Positions 44,099 to 55,566 are shown, counted from the first letter of the stretch. The stretch is 64,000 bases of DNA from Panonychus citri (GCF_014898815.1 NW_026515414.1:1-64000); one strand, 5' to 3'. The notes: generated from the sequence alone by a model not told the origin. Numbers and translations are program-made.

Positions 44099-44233
44099 TG
44101 GAAAATTAAAAATGTTGGATTTGCCTTTGGAACTTTATTTGTAATCAACATCAATTTCATCACTTCAATGTTCACTTTGGAACGAACTGAGACATTACGT
44201 AACATCACTATGGCCAATTTCTTTCAAAAATGA
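44099..44233 (+). pseudogene. Last-exon remnant of a chemoreceptor-like gene
   Basis: Encodes NVGFAFGTLFVININFITSMF and a degenerate end to TGA 44231-44233, matching the last exon of the receptors at 45906-46052 and 47389-47535. It has a 6-bp insertion before NVGF and no acceptor site or upstream exon. It is fused directly to the duplicated upstream region of an unrelated secreted-protein gene. Confidence 0.75.
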
Positions 44234-44561
44234 TTTACCGTCACAATAAAATCTCAAAATCTCATCAATTGTCATTTACTTGCGAGTTAAAATACATGTA
44301 TAAACCAAATTGATAACTTACGTCTTGTTCAATTTGATTTAACACTGAAATAAAATTCAATATGAGAAATTGCATTGAATCTCATTCATCAGCTTGAAAA
44401 CGATTATGCAACGATATATTAATATATGAATTGTGCGAAGTGACTATTTATTGATTTATTTCGTCGCTAGGCTAAAGTTTAATATAAAAGTTCCAATATT
44501 GATTTGTTCATTACTCTTATCTATTGATGAGCTATCGACATGCTCATGTAATATGAAATAG
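44234..44561 (+). repeat. Receptor-gene 5' flank, three copies in the window
   Basis: The stretch from the receptor stop through CAAAATCTCATCAATTGTCA, TTATTGATTTATTTCGTC and AATATAAAAGTTCCAATATT to GATGTTTCTT recurs at about 47541-47870 and 54692-55010. In the first copy it leads into an intact receptor gene; in the other two into collapsed remnants. The TAATATAAAAGTT box about 75-80 bp before the ATG is a promoter candidate. Confidence 0.8.
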
Positions 44562-46052
44562 ATGTTTCTTAAGTGCCGAGTTTACCTTACTCATTTTTCA
44601 AGTCTCTTTACCGTTTTAACTTTGTTGAAAATGATTAATGATCAAATAAACTACAATTCAATTGTTGTAAAAGATGTTATTTTCCATCCTCAGATAATTA
44701 TTAGTTCAGATTCACCTAAATGGTTTGTGAGATCCACAACGGGAATTTTTTCCGGTCTAGTGTTTATAAACTCAGTGTCATTGGATATTTATAATGACAG
44801 TTTCGCAATGAAAGAGGATAAACTTTCAATTTTTCGAATAGTTTGCGCTGCTTTCAATCTTACGATTTTGGGACTCCGAATGATTATCGCTTGTTCTATG
44901 AATTGGTCGTATTTTTGTGATTATATTCAACGACTTTGTGTCTATGATATTGATTCCAACTCATGTTCTGTTGAAAAGATAAGACGAGCTCGTCGAATTA
45001 AGAAAATTGTTCTGGTCATACTGTTTCTTTCATACGCTTGTCTACCTTTTCGATTATGTCACAAAAAGCTCTTTTTTAAAGGTCAATGTTTTCTAGTTAA
45101 TAGTTTCAATGTCATTGCAACAATTGGTAACTTTTTCTTACTCAATTTAATTGTTGATTCTTGTATATGTTTGGAAGTGGCTTTTTCCTCGATAAATGTT
45201 AGGATTAAAGATTTTCCTCGAAATGAGGCCCTAGAAATACTGCTACAACAAATGAAAAAAATTCGATTAAACTATAGTCATCTGATCCGAGCAACTCAAT
45301 CAAGCGAAAAGTTCGGGCGATATTATATAACCTTATTATACATTCAAATGGGGGTATTTGGTGTTCTTAATAATGTTCGTGCTTTTGGCAATACGAAAAT
45401 CGTAGATCCTACTTGGATTATCTACACAGTAGCTGATGTTATTTACCTTGTTTACTTTACGAATAGATTTGTTTCACTTAATCAACTCTCAAATCATGGA
45501 TTAGAGGATTTATACGAAATCTCACTAGGAGCAACAAGTCGTCGATTTCAGTATCAGGTTTGTTTATTAATAATTCCTTCAATAAAATAAGAAAAGTCAA
45601 CTTAAGGGTATGTTTAAGGATTACTCTGGATGGAGCTGCATGATCAATTGCAAACTTTATCTACCGAAGTTAATTAAATATTTTTGTTTAAATTAGTTTG
45701 TGTTAAGTCTTCATTAAAAGAATCAAAATCGAGAAAGTAAGGCCCGGAGAGCCTGAGAAACTCAAACATTCGAACAATTAAATAATTTGGTTGATTATTT
45801 GAACTGCCCGGTTGACCCTTATTGTCCATAATTATTGCCTATTGAGCTTCACCCAGAATAATTCTTAAACTATACCAACCATTTTTCAAATATTCTTTTC
45901 TTCAGAATAATATGTTCATGGAACGAATGCTCTGGAAAAATGTTGGATTCACTTTCGGAAATCTGTTCGTGATAAATACTAATTTTATCGTCTCGTTGTT
46001 CTCATTGGCACTTACGTTGACCCTCGCTCTCATTAATTTTTTCTATTTTTAG
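44562..46052 (+). CDS. Seven-TM chemoreceptor (gustatory-receptor-like), intact
   Basis: Two exons, 44562-45557 and 45906-46052, phase-0 intron, 380 aa. About seven hydrophobic segments are visible, among them STTGIFSGLVFINSVSL, FNLTILGLRMIIACSM, KKIVLVILFLSYACLPF, IGNFFLLNLIVDSCICL, YITLLYIQMGVFGVL, WIIYTVADVIYLVYF and a last helix in exon 2 (FGNLFVINTNFIVSLFSLAL). Size, TM number and a short final exon coding the last helix after a phase-0 intron are typical of arthropod gustatory receptors, which act as ligand-gated cation channels in chemosensory neurons. The C-terminal TYhhhhQF motif of insect GRs is not obvious, so the family call is probable rather than certain. An upstream ATG at 44562 or the internal one in KMINDQ may be used. 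Confidence 0.75.
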
Positions 46053-46401
46053 TATTAATACCTTGGGCCAATTGCAGAAAAACATTAGCGAAAAAATAAT
46101 AATCAGAATCTATACGATGAGAATCAATATATTTTGATATCAACTAATCATTCATTGATTATGTCGAAACTACTCACTGACTACCTGCTCGAACAAAATA
46201 ATCAACAGGAGACTTCTCTGTGGCGATTAAATTAAATCCAGGAAATCTTTTCATTAGAAACAGAAACAAGAGATCAATCATTTGCGGACTTGCACAGTAG
46301 TCGAGAATCGATATTACTTATACTGTAGTACATATCATAGAGAAAGGATTAGTTCCAATTTAGTAATATTAAATCAGTTTAATCGTGGAGTAATCAAAGA
46401 C

Positions 46402-47535
46402 ATGGAAGGTTCTAATGGTCCGAGTGAAATTAATAATTCAATTATTCTTGCTGGTTTTATATTTCCATCGAGATGGATATTCTCATCTTTACCTAAATGG
46501 TTCCTAATCGTGGCTATCGGTATCATTGGCTTGATCCAATCACTTTTCTATCAGCTGATTGGTACAGTTTTACATCGAATCGAATGGACTATTTTCGTTC
46601 ATGTTGGCACGTAGATCAATTATGCTTCTAATAATGATTTCACGTCTATTTGTTGTGTTCTCTTTAGACTGGTCAAGCTTTCGTGATTACTTTCGCTATC
46701 TGAGTAATCTTAGTCTCGATACAAATTCTGTTCTGATCATAAAGCGAAAACGTCGAATTAAATACATTTATCTAATAACATTGATACTTTCTTTCCACAT
46801 TCTCTCTATATTTTCTCCAAAACATTTTGATAGTAAACTTTTAAGTTTGCCTTCGATTGTAAAATTTTCTCTTCATGTTTGCTTCGATATTGGAAATTCA
46901 TTCTTTTTAAACATAGTCATTGATTCTTGTATTTGTTTAGAAGCTATTTTTGACTCGATAAATAAGAATATTAAAAACTTCTCCTGTCATGAAACCCCGG
47001 CAACCATGTTAGAAAAATTGAGAAAGATTCGATTAGGTTATAGTTACGCAGTATTTGCTTCACAATCAATCGAAAAGTTCGCCCGATATTTCATAACCAT
47101 ATTATATATTCACGCTGGAGTATTTGGAATTGTAAATGTCGTTGATACTTTTGGTCATCCAAAGAATTTCAATTTCATTTGGATTCTTTTTATGATTGCT
47201 GATTTCATATTAATCGCCTACCTCACAGCTCGACTGGTTTCGATCAATCAAATTGCGATTTATGGATTAGAAGACTTATACAATATCTCTTTCTCACCAA
47301 AGTCACAACAACTACAACACGAGGTAAATTTCACTTATAATCAGATTGATTCTATTACTGATAATCTCTTTTCTGTTTACACAATTAGCATGACATCTTC
47401 ATAAATCGAATCCTTTGGAAAAATGTTGGATTTACCTTTGGAAATCTATTCGTAATTAACACCAATTTCATCACTTCAATGTTCACATTGACACTTACAA
47501 TAAGTATCACTCTGGCCAATTTCCTTCAGAAATGA
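46402..47535 (+). pseudogene. Chemoreceptor-like pseudogene, copy A
   Basis: Exons 46402-47323 and 47389-47535 correspond to the intact receptor upstream (same phase-0 intron, last exon also 147 bp, NVGFTFGNLFVINTNFITS). Compared with the duplicate at 53569, this copy has 2 extra bases near 46531 and lacks 1 base near 46566. The two indels do not restore the frame, so translation from ATG 46402 (MEGSNGPSEI) ends at 46614. The remaining 280 codons are open, including TM helices and the SIEKFARYFITILYIHAGVFG region, so the lesion is recent. Confidence 0.85.
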
Positions 47536-47864
47536 TTCCCAATCACCACAAAATCTCAAAATCTCATCAATTGTCATTTACTTGTGAGTTAAAATACATG
47601 TATGAACCAAATTGATAACTTACTGTCTTGTTCAATTTGATTTAATACTGAAATAAAATTCAATATGAGAAATTGCATTGAATCTCATTCATCAGCTTGA
47701 AAATGATTATGTAACGATATATTAATATATGAATTGTGCGAAGTGACTATTTATTGATTTATTTCGTCGCTAGGCTAAAGTTTAATATAAAAGTTTCAAT
47801 ATTGATTTGTTCATTACTTGTATCTTTTGATGAGTTATCGACATGCTCATGTAATATGAAATAG

Positions 47865-48080
47865 GTGTTTCTTTCAATATGTTCATACAACGAACGCTCT
47901 GGATTTACCTTCGGTAATCTGTTCGTGATAAATACTAATTTTATCACGTCGGTAGGCAAATCGGCAGTTACGCCAACTCTTCGCCTTACTCTCATTAACT
48001 TTTTCTATTTCTGCTTCCACTGGTCACATGCTGAGTTCATGAAAAAATCACCAAATCATCAGAACCTAAACAGATCATAA
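47865..48080 (+). pseudogene. Collapsed chemoreceptor remnant, copy A
   Basis: The receptor 5' flank and first three codons (GTG here in place of ATG, TTT CTT) join directly to the last exon (RSGFTFGNLFVINTNFITS ... LTLINFFYF), so nearly all of exon 1 and the intron are missing. The frame stays open for 71 codons and ends in a non-receptor tail. Confidence 0.7.
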
Positions 48081-48515
48081 CAATGGTATTGCTCGAACCA
48101 TTCAATTGATTTACTTGCAACTAATTGTTGAAAATGCCTCCAAAAGAATAGATTAGAATTAAATTCATCAGATGTCTCTACAGTTGTAACGTTGATTAGA
48201 TAATCAAAAAATAGTAGTAATGATTAGTTATAGTTGATAAGGGGCATATTAAATCCGCCCTTCACCCAAAAAATTTTCGCTTATGTTTCTGAATCAACTT
48301 TTTATGCTGATTCCAAAAATGGAAACAAAAACTGATCTTATCTGATTGTTTAGTCTCATTAATTAACAAAATTAGTCTCTGTATACTTACAGCATCTCTA
48401 TGCAGAAATTTAACAGCTCAAAAAGTAAACAGTTGAAACGAACAACAAAATCCTTCGAACATTCATTTTTTTTGAAACTTTTCTTAATTACTCAGTAGTA
48501 CTCAATTCAATCAAT
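48011..48515. other. Flank of the duplicated block; no gene seen
   Basis: Mostly inside copy A of the segmental duplication (to about 48427), then the presumed promoter of the small secreted-protein gene, with TACTCAG and CTCAGTAGTACTCAATTCAA close to its ATG. No coding exon. Confidence 0.4.
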
Positions 48516-48984
48516 ATGAAAGCTTTTCTTGTCTTGACTGCTCTTTTCTGTGTTTCATCGATCAACGCTAAACATGGTAAGTACAATTACATTTATTTAT
48601 TTATAACCAGTTCGTAAACTATTGATTGTTTTCTTTTTCTTTTTCTATTTCGATCTCAAAGTACCTGGACCATTTCTGCACATTGTTTATGAGTCACTTG
48701 ATTTTGTCAAGAACATTGAGAACAATCTAACCAACTGGAATAATTCCGCTACTCTTCAAGAAAATTTAGTAAATGTTGTCAAGAAGTCATTGGAACCTGA
48801 TTGGAGTCCCGAAGTGATGGGTTCATTGAATGATACCGTTAACAAAATTGTCACCGATGCTCTTAGTCTCTTTAAGTTACCTGGATTCAAGCCATGGAAG
48901 ACTCTTGAGGAGAATGCTGGTGAATTGGCCGACAACCTTATTTACAAACCTCTTATGGAGATATATGAAAAACCAAAAGTTTAA
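48516..48984 (+). CDS. Small secreted protein, 127 aa
   Basis: Exons 48516-48576 and 48662-48984, phase-1 intron of 85 bp. The signal peptide MKAFLVLTALFCVSSINA is followed by a short acidic/amphipathic helical chain (FLHIVYESLDFVKNIENNL, LQENLVNVVKKSLEPDW, PGFKPWKTLEENAGELADNL) with several N-glycosylation sequons and no Cys. Same leader-plus-helical-body plan as the 41455 gene but no clear sequence similarity. Possibly a salivary or gut secreted protein. Confidence 0.75.
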
Positions 48985-50022
48985 ATTTTTTGGTGAAATA
49001 ATTTTCACATAAAAAACCAAATTAAACAGAAAATATTATCATGAATCAATAAATATTTAAAATTGCAAAGAAAAACTGACAAATTAATTAATCGAATGCT
49101 CATCAACATTGAAATCTGAATCAGTCGCAGCTTCAATCACAACGGGATTAAAGCAATTATCATTCATTTGGATCATAGATAATCAATAACTGATGATCGT
49201 ATATCAATTCTGATGATCTCTCAAAATGAACAAAATTATCTTGCTGGAAATTTAAGAGCTACTGGCGTAATCGAATATGGAAAAGCAAAAGGATGAAAAC
49301 TTTGAGGTCAACTCTTACAAATGATCTAAAAACAAGTTTTAACAAAGAAAAATGGAAGAAAAATCCTCAACTTCATAATTCACAATAACGTAACGAACGA
49401 GGCTCAGATTTAAAAAAACGAAAACTCCCGATTTTGTCGTTTGGCCTGATTTTCGCAAAAGCGTCGAAAGTCCTCGAACTTGTGACGAAGGCTGTATATA
49501 GATTTTCTCTTCAAACTGTCTCAACGTCTATGAGTAAATTCAAATGAATTACCTGAATTACACACAATCAAATCGAAACAGAATGAATTAAAAGTTGATA
49601 GATTTTCCTATCCTGGAAAGAGATGTGATTGGTCAAAATAAACAAGAAAAATGTGCAATTTAGCTATGAAAAAGATTGGAATCTAAATTGAAACCCAATA
49701 GATGGAGTAATTCTGGTGAATATGGAGCTCTGACTTGATGATTGCAAACTGCAATAATTGCAGTGCAATTTGCAGTTCGTTTTTAATTGCCATAAAATCT
49801 GATGAAATATATTCATCATTTTTTATTTACTGAATTAAATCTCTTAATATTTACTAGTCTATTCACTGTGTCCTTGAAACTGTCATCTTAGAAAACAATA
49901 GTTAATTGTGGTGTTTTATACCAATTCAGTTTTATATTTTCAATTCACATAAAGTCTCAATTATTTTGATTATTAGTCAGCTGTATAAATTACCAATAAT
50001 TAGTCTAGTTGATTAGAGCCCA
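48985..50022. other. Non-coding interval
   Basis: AATAAATATTTAAAA near 49048 probably ends the preceding transcript. A locally less A+T-rich patch at 49400-49520 and a repeat-like CTGCAATAATTGCAGTGCAA near 49750 are visible. No gene. Confidence 0.5.
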
Positions 50023-50619
50023 ATGGATAATCCCTTTAAAGTGCCTACGACTTTTTTTACTTGGACTAGTTATTCAAATCTTCCTGCGTTGTTTCAAGTT
50101 ATCAAAGATGTTGAATCTTATCGTGATAAATTGCTTACGGAAAGTGAATTGAGTAAAGTCTCTTTGGATGAGCTTAGTTCAGAGGATCGAATCGTTTCCC
50201 AGAGGAAGATTGATGTTTCCAAAAGAAAGGTTGAAATTGTTGATGAGGCGCTGATTGTGTTGAATGGACCACAAAAATATATCGATGAAGCTTCGCAACT
50301 TTATCAGCTGTTGCTGCAATGTCCAAACTATCGGATGACGAAAGATTATGAAAGTCTTACATTGTCTTTCTGGGCGATACCTTACTCTAAATTTATCAAT
50401 ATAATCCTGTCTTTTATTGAGCGATTTCTAAAATTTTGTGCAACCCAATTGGATGAATTGGATTCTGGTTACAAATCACCTTACGATTTCTCATCAGTTA
50501 TTGATGATCTATTGAAATCTTTGGATCTCAAGTCAAATTTTGATTCTCATATCCAAGTGAAATCATTACTTAAACTTGTCCAAAGTGAATTAAAATTTAT
50601 CAACAAAGCAAAGAGATGA
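50023..50619 (+). CDS. Unknown helical protein, 198 aa, first of an overlapping ORF series
   Basis: Intronless frame from ATG 50023 (MDNPFKVPTTFF). The sequence is almost all amphipathic helix (SEDRIVSQRKIDVSKRKVEI, YSKFINIILSFIERFLKF, IQVKSLLKLVQSELKFINK), with no signal peptide. Its stop overlaps the start of the next frame (ATGA). The series may be one longer intronless gene that has acquired frame breaks, or a tandem of short genes. Unrecognised. Confidence 0.5.
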   Translation: MDNPFKVPTTFFTWTSYSNLPALFQVIKDVESYRDKLLTESELSKVSLDELSSEDRIVSQRKIDVSKRKVEIVDEALIVLNGPQKYIDEASQLYQLLLQCPNYRMTKDYESLTLSFWAIPYSKFINIILSFIERFLKFCATQLDELDSGYKSPYDFSSVIDDLLKSLDLKSNFDSHIQVKSLLKLVQSELKFINKAKR

Positions 50620-51110
50620 ATGAAGGACAATTAATGTTAATCAAAATCTCTTGTGATAAACTTAATCTCTTGAATGATAAATTATCATCGGTTGACATGG
50701 AAATGGATAATAAACCAAAGCAAACAGCAAAGCTACGAGATATTGTTAATGGAATTCGATTAATTGTTAAGGAAACGTTTGGGTTGCTTGTTGCTCTAAA
50801 AACTAACGATCAGTTCGACGAAAGTCACGAGATATTTGCAACAATCAACGACAAAGGGGCTGATTCTTTCGGTGATGTTATCGATTACATGGAAGCTAGT
50901 AAAAAGAACTGGATTGAAAGCAAAGTAGTAAATAGAACAGATGAAATTTGTAGACTTGCGACTCTTAGAAGATACAATATTTACATCAAACAACTAAAGA
51001 AATTGTCATCTATGAAATCACAACTAGGATCAGATTGTATAATTTTAGGAATGAAAATATCACAACGAGTTTTAATAAGGTTCGCAAATCGTCAGCAAAA
51101 TGTCAAATAG
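50616..51110 (+). CDS. Unknown helical protein, 164 aa, second of the series
   Basis: ATG 50616 overlaps the previous stop by 4 bp. Helical and charged (KLRDIVNGIRLIVKETFGLL, DVIDYMEASKKNWIESKVVN, LRRYNIYIKQLKKLSSM). The resemblance in composition and helix pattern to the other members suggests a common multi-domain ancestor. Whether this is translated on its own is doubtful. Confidence 0.4.
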   Translation: MNEGQLMLIKISCDKLNLLNDKLSSVDMEMDNKPKQTAKLRDIVNGIRLIVKETFGLLVALKTNDQFDESHEIFATINDKGADSFGDVIDYMEASKKNWIESKVVNRTDEICRLATLRRYNIYIKQLKKLSSMKSQLGSDCIILGMKISQRVLIRFANRQQNVK

Positions 51111-51112
51111 CG

Positions 51113-51560
51113 CTTATTATTTAACTTAGACTATTACCCGGACCAACGGTTGATGTTCCCGATGGTTTATAAGAGACGATATAATTTACAAGGAGCTGAA
51201 CTCGAATCCACATCAACACCTTACAGTAGTTTTGATCCATCTAATCAAGTATATTCATTATCTTAATACATTGCCCTGGAACGCTTTCCAGGACAGAAAA
51301 CCGAGGAAGTATGTGATAAGTTCATTAATATGGTCGATGTCATTGAAGCTGCGACTACTTCAGATTTCAGTGTTGATGAGCTGCATTCAATATCTCTTGA
51401 CTTAGCTGATCGTTTATGTTTGGCTAAGATCAAAATAGCTTATGATCGAGATGCATTAGAATATCGACTTTACCGTTACAAGCCAAAAAAGCCACTTAAA
51501 ACATTTCGGAACTACAAAAATAATGGTTCGTGCTCGTCTCGGCAAGAGCTACCTTATTAG
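51113..51560 (+). pseudogene. Decayed segment of the same helical family
   Basis: Sense-like sequence in two frames: one from about 51127 to the TAA at 51265-51267 (RLMFPMVYKRRYNLQGAEL) and one from 51268 to 51560 (ALERFPGQKTEEVCDKFINM, DELHSISLDLADRLCLAKIK). Stops separate it from its neighbours, so this part is most likely broken. Confidence 0.4.
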
Positions 51561-52134
51561 AGATTATATTGAAGAAAATTTCGAGGAGATGATCAATGGA
51601 TTCAATCGTAAAGTTACTAATCGTGGACAAATGATTATTATCAAGAGTGGAATGGAAATGATGAAAAGATCAATGAGCACATTGAAACTTAAGCGACCGA
51701 TTACTGGTCAAGAAAACTACCTTAGCGGTTTTTTGTTTGATCAATCTCTAAATGAGTTTTGCTATGTTTTGGAAACTCTTGGTAAATTGTTGGATAATTT
51801 TCGACCTAATAGACGAACTCCTTTTAGCTTTAACGCTGATGGAAAATTCACCAAACAAATTAACGAGTTTGGACTTGGAATGAAAAAAGATTTCGAGATG
51901 GAAATTAACTCACAAATTGAGAAATTGAAAGAAAAGATCAAAGAAAACGAAGAGAATTTAGAATCGATAAAAGACGAAAAGATACAATTACGGTATTTAA
52001 TATCGATAGTTAATCGAAGTAAATTGATTCCAATTAAAGAGATCGAATTGGACGAAAAAGATGAAATTGAAATATTACGAGAAATAATTGAAGAATATGA
52101 ATATATTATGATTTGTTATGGACCAATCGATTAA
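51523..52134 (+). CDS. Unknown helical protein, 203 aa, last of the series
   Basis: ATG 51523 lies inside the end of the previous frame. The N-terminal part (IRDYIEENFEEMINGFNRKV, QSLNEFCYVLETLGKLLDNF) echoes the first member; the C-terminal 70 residues form a coiled coil (EINSQIEKLKEKIKENEENL). No TM, no leader. Probably the 3' end of a larger gene. Confidence 0.45.
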   Translation: MVRARLGKSYLIRDYIEENFEEMINGFNRKVTNRGQMIIIKSGMEMMKRSMSTLKLKRPITGQENYLSGFLFDQSLNEFCYVLETLGKLLDNFRPNRRTPFSFNADGKFTKQINEFGLGMKKDFEMEINSQIEKLKEKIKENEENLESIKDEKIQLRYLISIVNRSKLIPIKEIELDEKDEIEILREIIEEYEYIMICYGPID

Positions 52135-53281
52135 TTTATCAGTTTTTCTTTGAAATTTGAAATATTTATTCATCTGTTATATTTTTTGTTTGATTTATTT
52201 CTTACGAGAAAATTATTTCATTGAGAGATTTAAACTTTGGATCTTTAAACTAGAATTATATCTCTATAAGAGGTTTGTAAAAAAGTCCTCCGGCTAGTTC
52301 ATCAAATAGATAACATGTAACTTTTCTCAAAATTTCAAATATTAATACATTATTGTATTAAAATTAAAACAAAAGTTAAAACTTATCCCCGCGTTATGTC
52401 CTTGAATTTTCCACCCAACTTCGGAGAAAACAGTCTAAACTGATCTAAATTAATCAAAATACTGACCAAGTAACTAATGCAGTAAGTAATTAACAAATGA
52501 CACGTAAGAAAATTGATAAGGTTTTCTTGGGTTCTGAACCCTCGAGATTATAAATTTTACTATTAATAGATTCGCCTCGCTATTTATTATCCTGAAGATC
52601 GAGTTTACTACCTGTTGTGCTTACCCAACATGTCAATATTCATCTATGAATTGATAGATAGTTTTTACAGGTACCATAAGGCTGATTAGTGAGGTATAAT
52701 TTAAAAGAATAAAAAATATGATTAGGTTGGACCACACTATCGTAGGGAACTTTATTTTAATTCTTGATTTAATTAGTTGTTCGATTTTTAATCACTATCT
52801 CAAACTATTAACCTAGTCGACAAAAGGTTGGACTCAAATTTTGATTCATTATTTCTCGAAAGTTAAATTACTTAGGATTATAAAAATATATCAATCGATA
52901 GATTAAACATTGAAATTTTGATAAGTCATGATTCCATTTTCGGAAGAGTAGGTCACTTTTGGACAATGTTTTTCATTGAGCTGCGAAAACATTGCCTATT
53001 TTTTATTATTTTGAAAAGTTTCAGCCCAAATTAAAAAATACGAAAAATTTTTTAATCTATGCATGAGCTCAACCAGAAAATGAACAGAAAAAATATAAAA
53101 AATTTTAGGCAGAAACGCCTGTTGTCCTTTGATTTAAAATCAAACATCTAAATTTTCTAGAGCTCTCGATCTGTTCCTGTTGTTATCAATTTGTTGATCA
53201 TTCATTTTATCGTTTATATTAATGTGTAAATGACGAACTTTAAAAATAATCCTTTTAAATTGGTGTAAGTCAATGAAAGCT
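52135..53281. other. Non-coding interval
   Basis: A+T-rich DNA between the helical-protein ORFs and copy B of the segmental duplication. I see nothing coding. Confidence 0.5.
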
Positions 53282-53568
53282 TGATGAGAATCAATATATT
53301 TTGATATCAACTAATCATTCATTGATTATGTCGAAACTATTCACTGACTACCTGCTCGAACAAAATAATCAACAGGAGACTTCTCTTTGGCGATTAAATT
53401 AAATCCAGGAAATCTTTTCATTAGAAACAGAAACAAGAGATCAATCATTTGCGGACTTGCACAGTAGTCGAGAATCGATATTACTTATACTGTAGTACAT
53501 ATCATAGAGAAAGGATTAGTTCCAATTTAGTAATATTAAATCAGTTTAATCGTGGAGTAATCAAAGAC

Positions 53569-54690
53569 ATGGAAGGTTCTAATGGTCCGAGTGAAATTAA
53601 TAATTCAATTATTCTTGCTGGTTTTATATTTCCATCGAGATGGATATTCTCATCTTTACCTAAATGGTTCCTAATCGTGGCTATCGGTATCATTGGCGAT
53701 CCAATCACTTTTCTATCAGCTGATTGGTACGAGTTTTACATCGAATCGAATGGACTATTTTCGTTCATGTTGGCACGTAGATCAATTATGCTTCTAATAA
53801 TGATTTCACGTCTATTTGTTGTGTTCTCTTTAGACTGGTCAAGCTTTCGTGATTACTTTCTATCTTAGTAATCTTAGTCTCGATACAAATTCTGTTCTGA
53901 TCATAAAGCGAAAACGTCGAATTAAATACATTTATCTAATAACGATACTTTCTTTCCATATTCTCTATATTTTCTCCAAAACATTTTGATAGTAAACTTT
54001 TAAGTTTGCCATCGATTGTAAAATTTTCTCTTCATGTTTGCTTCGATATTGGAAATTCATTCTTTTTAAACATAGTCATTGATTCTTGTATTTGTTTAGA
54101 AGCTATTTTTGACTCGATAAATAAGAATATTAAAAACTTCTCCTGTCATGAAACCCCGGCAATCATGTTAGAAAAATTGAGAAAGATTCGATTAGGTTAT
54201 AGTTACGCCGTATTAGCTTCACAATCAATCGAAAGTTTCGATATTTCATAACCATATTATATATTCACGCTGGAGTATTTGGAATTGTAAATGTCGTTGA
54301 TACTTTTGGTCATCCAAAGAATTTCAATTTCATTTGGATTCTTTTTATGGTTGCTGATTTCATATTAATCGCCTACCTCACAGCTCGACTGGTTTCGATC
54401 AATCAAATTGCGATTTATGGATTAGAAGACTTATACAATATCTCTTTCTCACCAAAGTCACAACAATTACAACACGAGGTAAATTTCACTTATGATCAGA
54501 TTGATTCTATTACTGATAATCTCTTTTCTGTTTACACAATTAGCATGACATCTTCATAAATCGAATCCTTTGGAAAAATGTTGGATTTACCTTTGGAAAT
54601 TTATTTGTGATTAATACCAATTTCATCACTTCAATGTTCACATTGACACTTACAATAAGCATTACTCTGGCCAATTTCCTTCACAAATGA
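53569..54690 (+). pseudogene. Chemoreceptor-like pseudogene, copy B
   Basis: Same gene as 46402-47535. The 5' part is open where copy A is broken (FLSADWYEFYIESNGLFSFM), but a 2-bp loss near 53862 stops it at 53868, and further indels near 53943, 53963 and 54238 break the rest. The last exon (to TGA 54688-54690) is intact. The different lesions in the two copies show that the duplication carried a functional or less-damaged gene. Confidence 0.85.
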
Positions 54691-55002
54691 TTTCCCGTCG
54701 CAATAAAATCTCAAAATCTCATCAATTGTCATTTACTTGCGAGTTAAAATACATGTATTAATATAAGCCAAATTGATAACTTACTGTCTTGTTCAATTTG
54801 ATTTAATACTGAAATAAAATTCAATAAGAGAAATTCCATTGAATCTCATTCATCAGCTTGAAAATGATCGCGAAGTGGCTATTTATTGATTTATTTCGTC
54901 ACTAGGCTAAAGTTTAATATACTTATATAAGTTCCAATATTGATTTGTTCATTACTTTTATCTTTTGATGAGTTATCAACATGCTTATGTAATATGAAAT
55001 AG

Positions 55003-55218
55003 ATGTTTCTTTTAATATGTTCATACAACGAACGCTCTGGATTTACCTTCGGTAATCTGTTCGTGATAAATACTAATTTTATCACGTCGGTGGGCAAATC
55101 GGCAGTTACGCCAACTCTTCGCCTTACTCTCATTAACTTTTTCTATTTCTGCTTCCACTGGTCACATGCTGAGTTCGTGAAAAAATCACCAAATCATCAG
55201 AACCTAAACAGATCATAA
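55003..55218 (+). pseudogene. Collapsed chemoreceptor remnant, copy B
   Basis: Here the start codon is preserved: ATG TTT CTT joins to the last-exon sequence with GFTFGNLFVINTNFITS and LTLINFFYF. Still open for 71 codons and nearly identical to the copy at 47865, so the collapse preceded the segmental duplication. Could make a one- or two-helix mini protein, but I have no evidence of expression. Confidence 0.65.
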
Positions 55219-55566
55219 CAATGGTATTGCTCGAACCATTCAATTGATTTACTTGCAACTAATTGTTGAAAATGCCTCCAAAAGAATAGATTAGAATTAA
55301 ATTCATCAGATGTCTCTACAGTTGTAACGTTGATTAGATAATAAAAAAATAGTAGTAATGATTAGTTATAGTTGATAAGGGGCATATTAAATCCGCCCTT
55401 CACCCAAAAAATTTTCGCTTATGTTTCTGAATCAACTTTTTATGCTGATTCCAAAAATGGAAACAAAAACTGATCTTATCTGATTGTTTTGTCTCATTAA
55501 TTAACAAAATTAGTCTCTGTATACTTACAGCATCTCTATGCAGAAATTTAACATCTCAAAAAGTAA

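Larger units (their letters stand above)
46118..48427 (+). repeat. Segmental duplication, copy A (partner 53282-55566)
   Basis: A block of 2.3 kb from TGAGAATCAATATATTTTGA to AAAGTAAA repeats almost base for base at 53282-55566, in the same orientation. It includes a receptor pseudogene, the flanking three-copy sequence and a second receptor remnant. Differences are scattered substitutions and 1-6 bp indels. Confidence 0.95.
53282..55566 (+). repeat. Segmental duplication, copy B (partner 46118-48427)
   Basis: Collinear with copy A. Relative to it, copy B lacks several short stretches in the receptor gene (2 bp near 53862, 3 bp near 53943, 2 bp near 53963, 4 bp near 54238) and about 17 bp near 54868 in the flank, and has small insertions near 54756. 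About 5 kb of unrelated DNA separates the copies. Confidence 0.95.
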
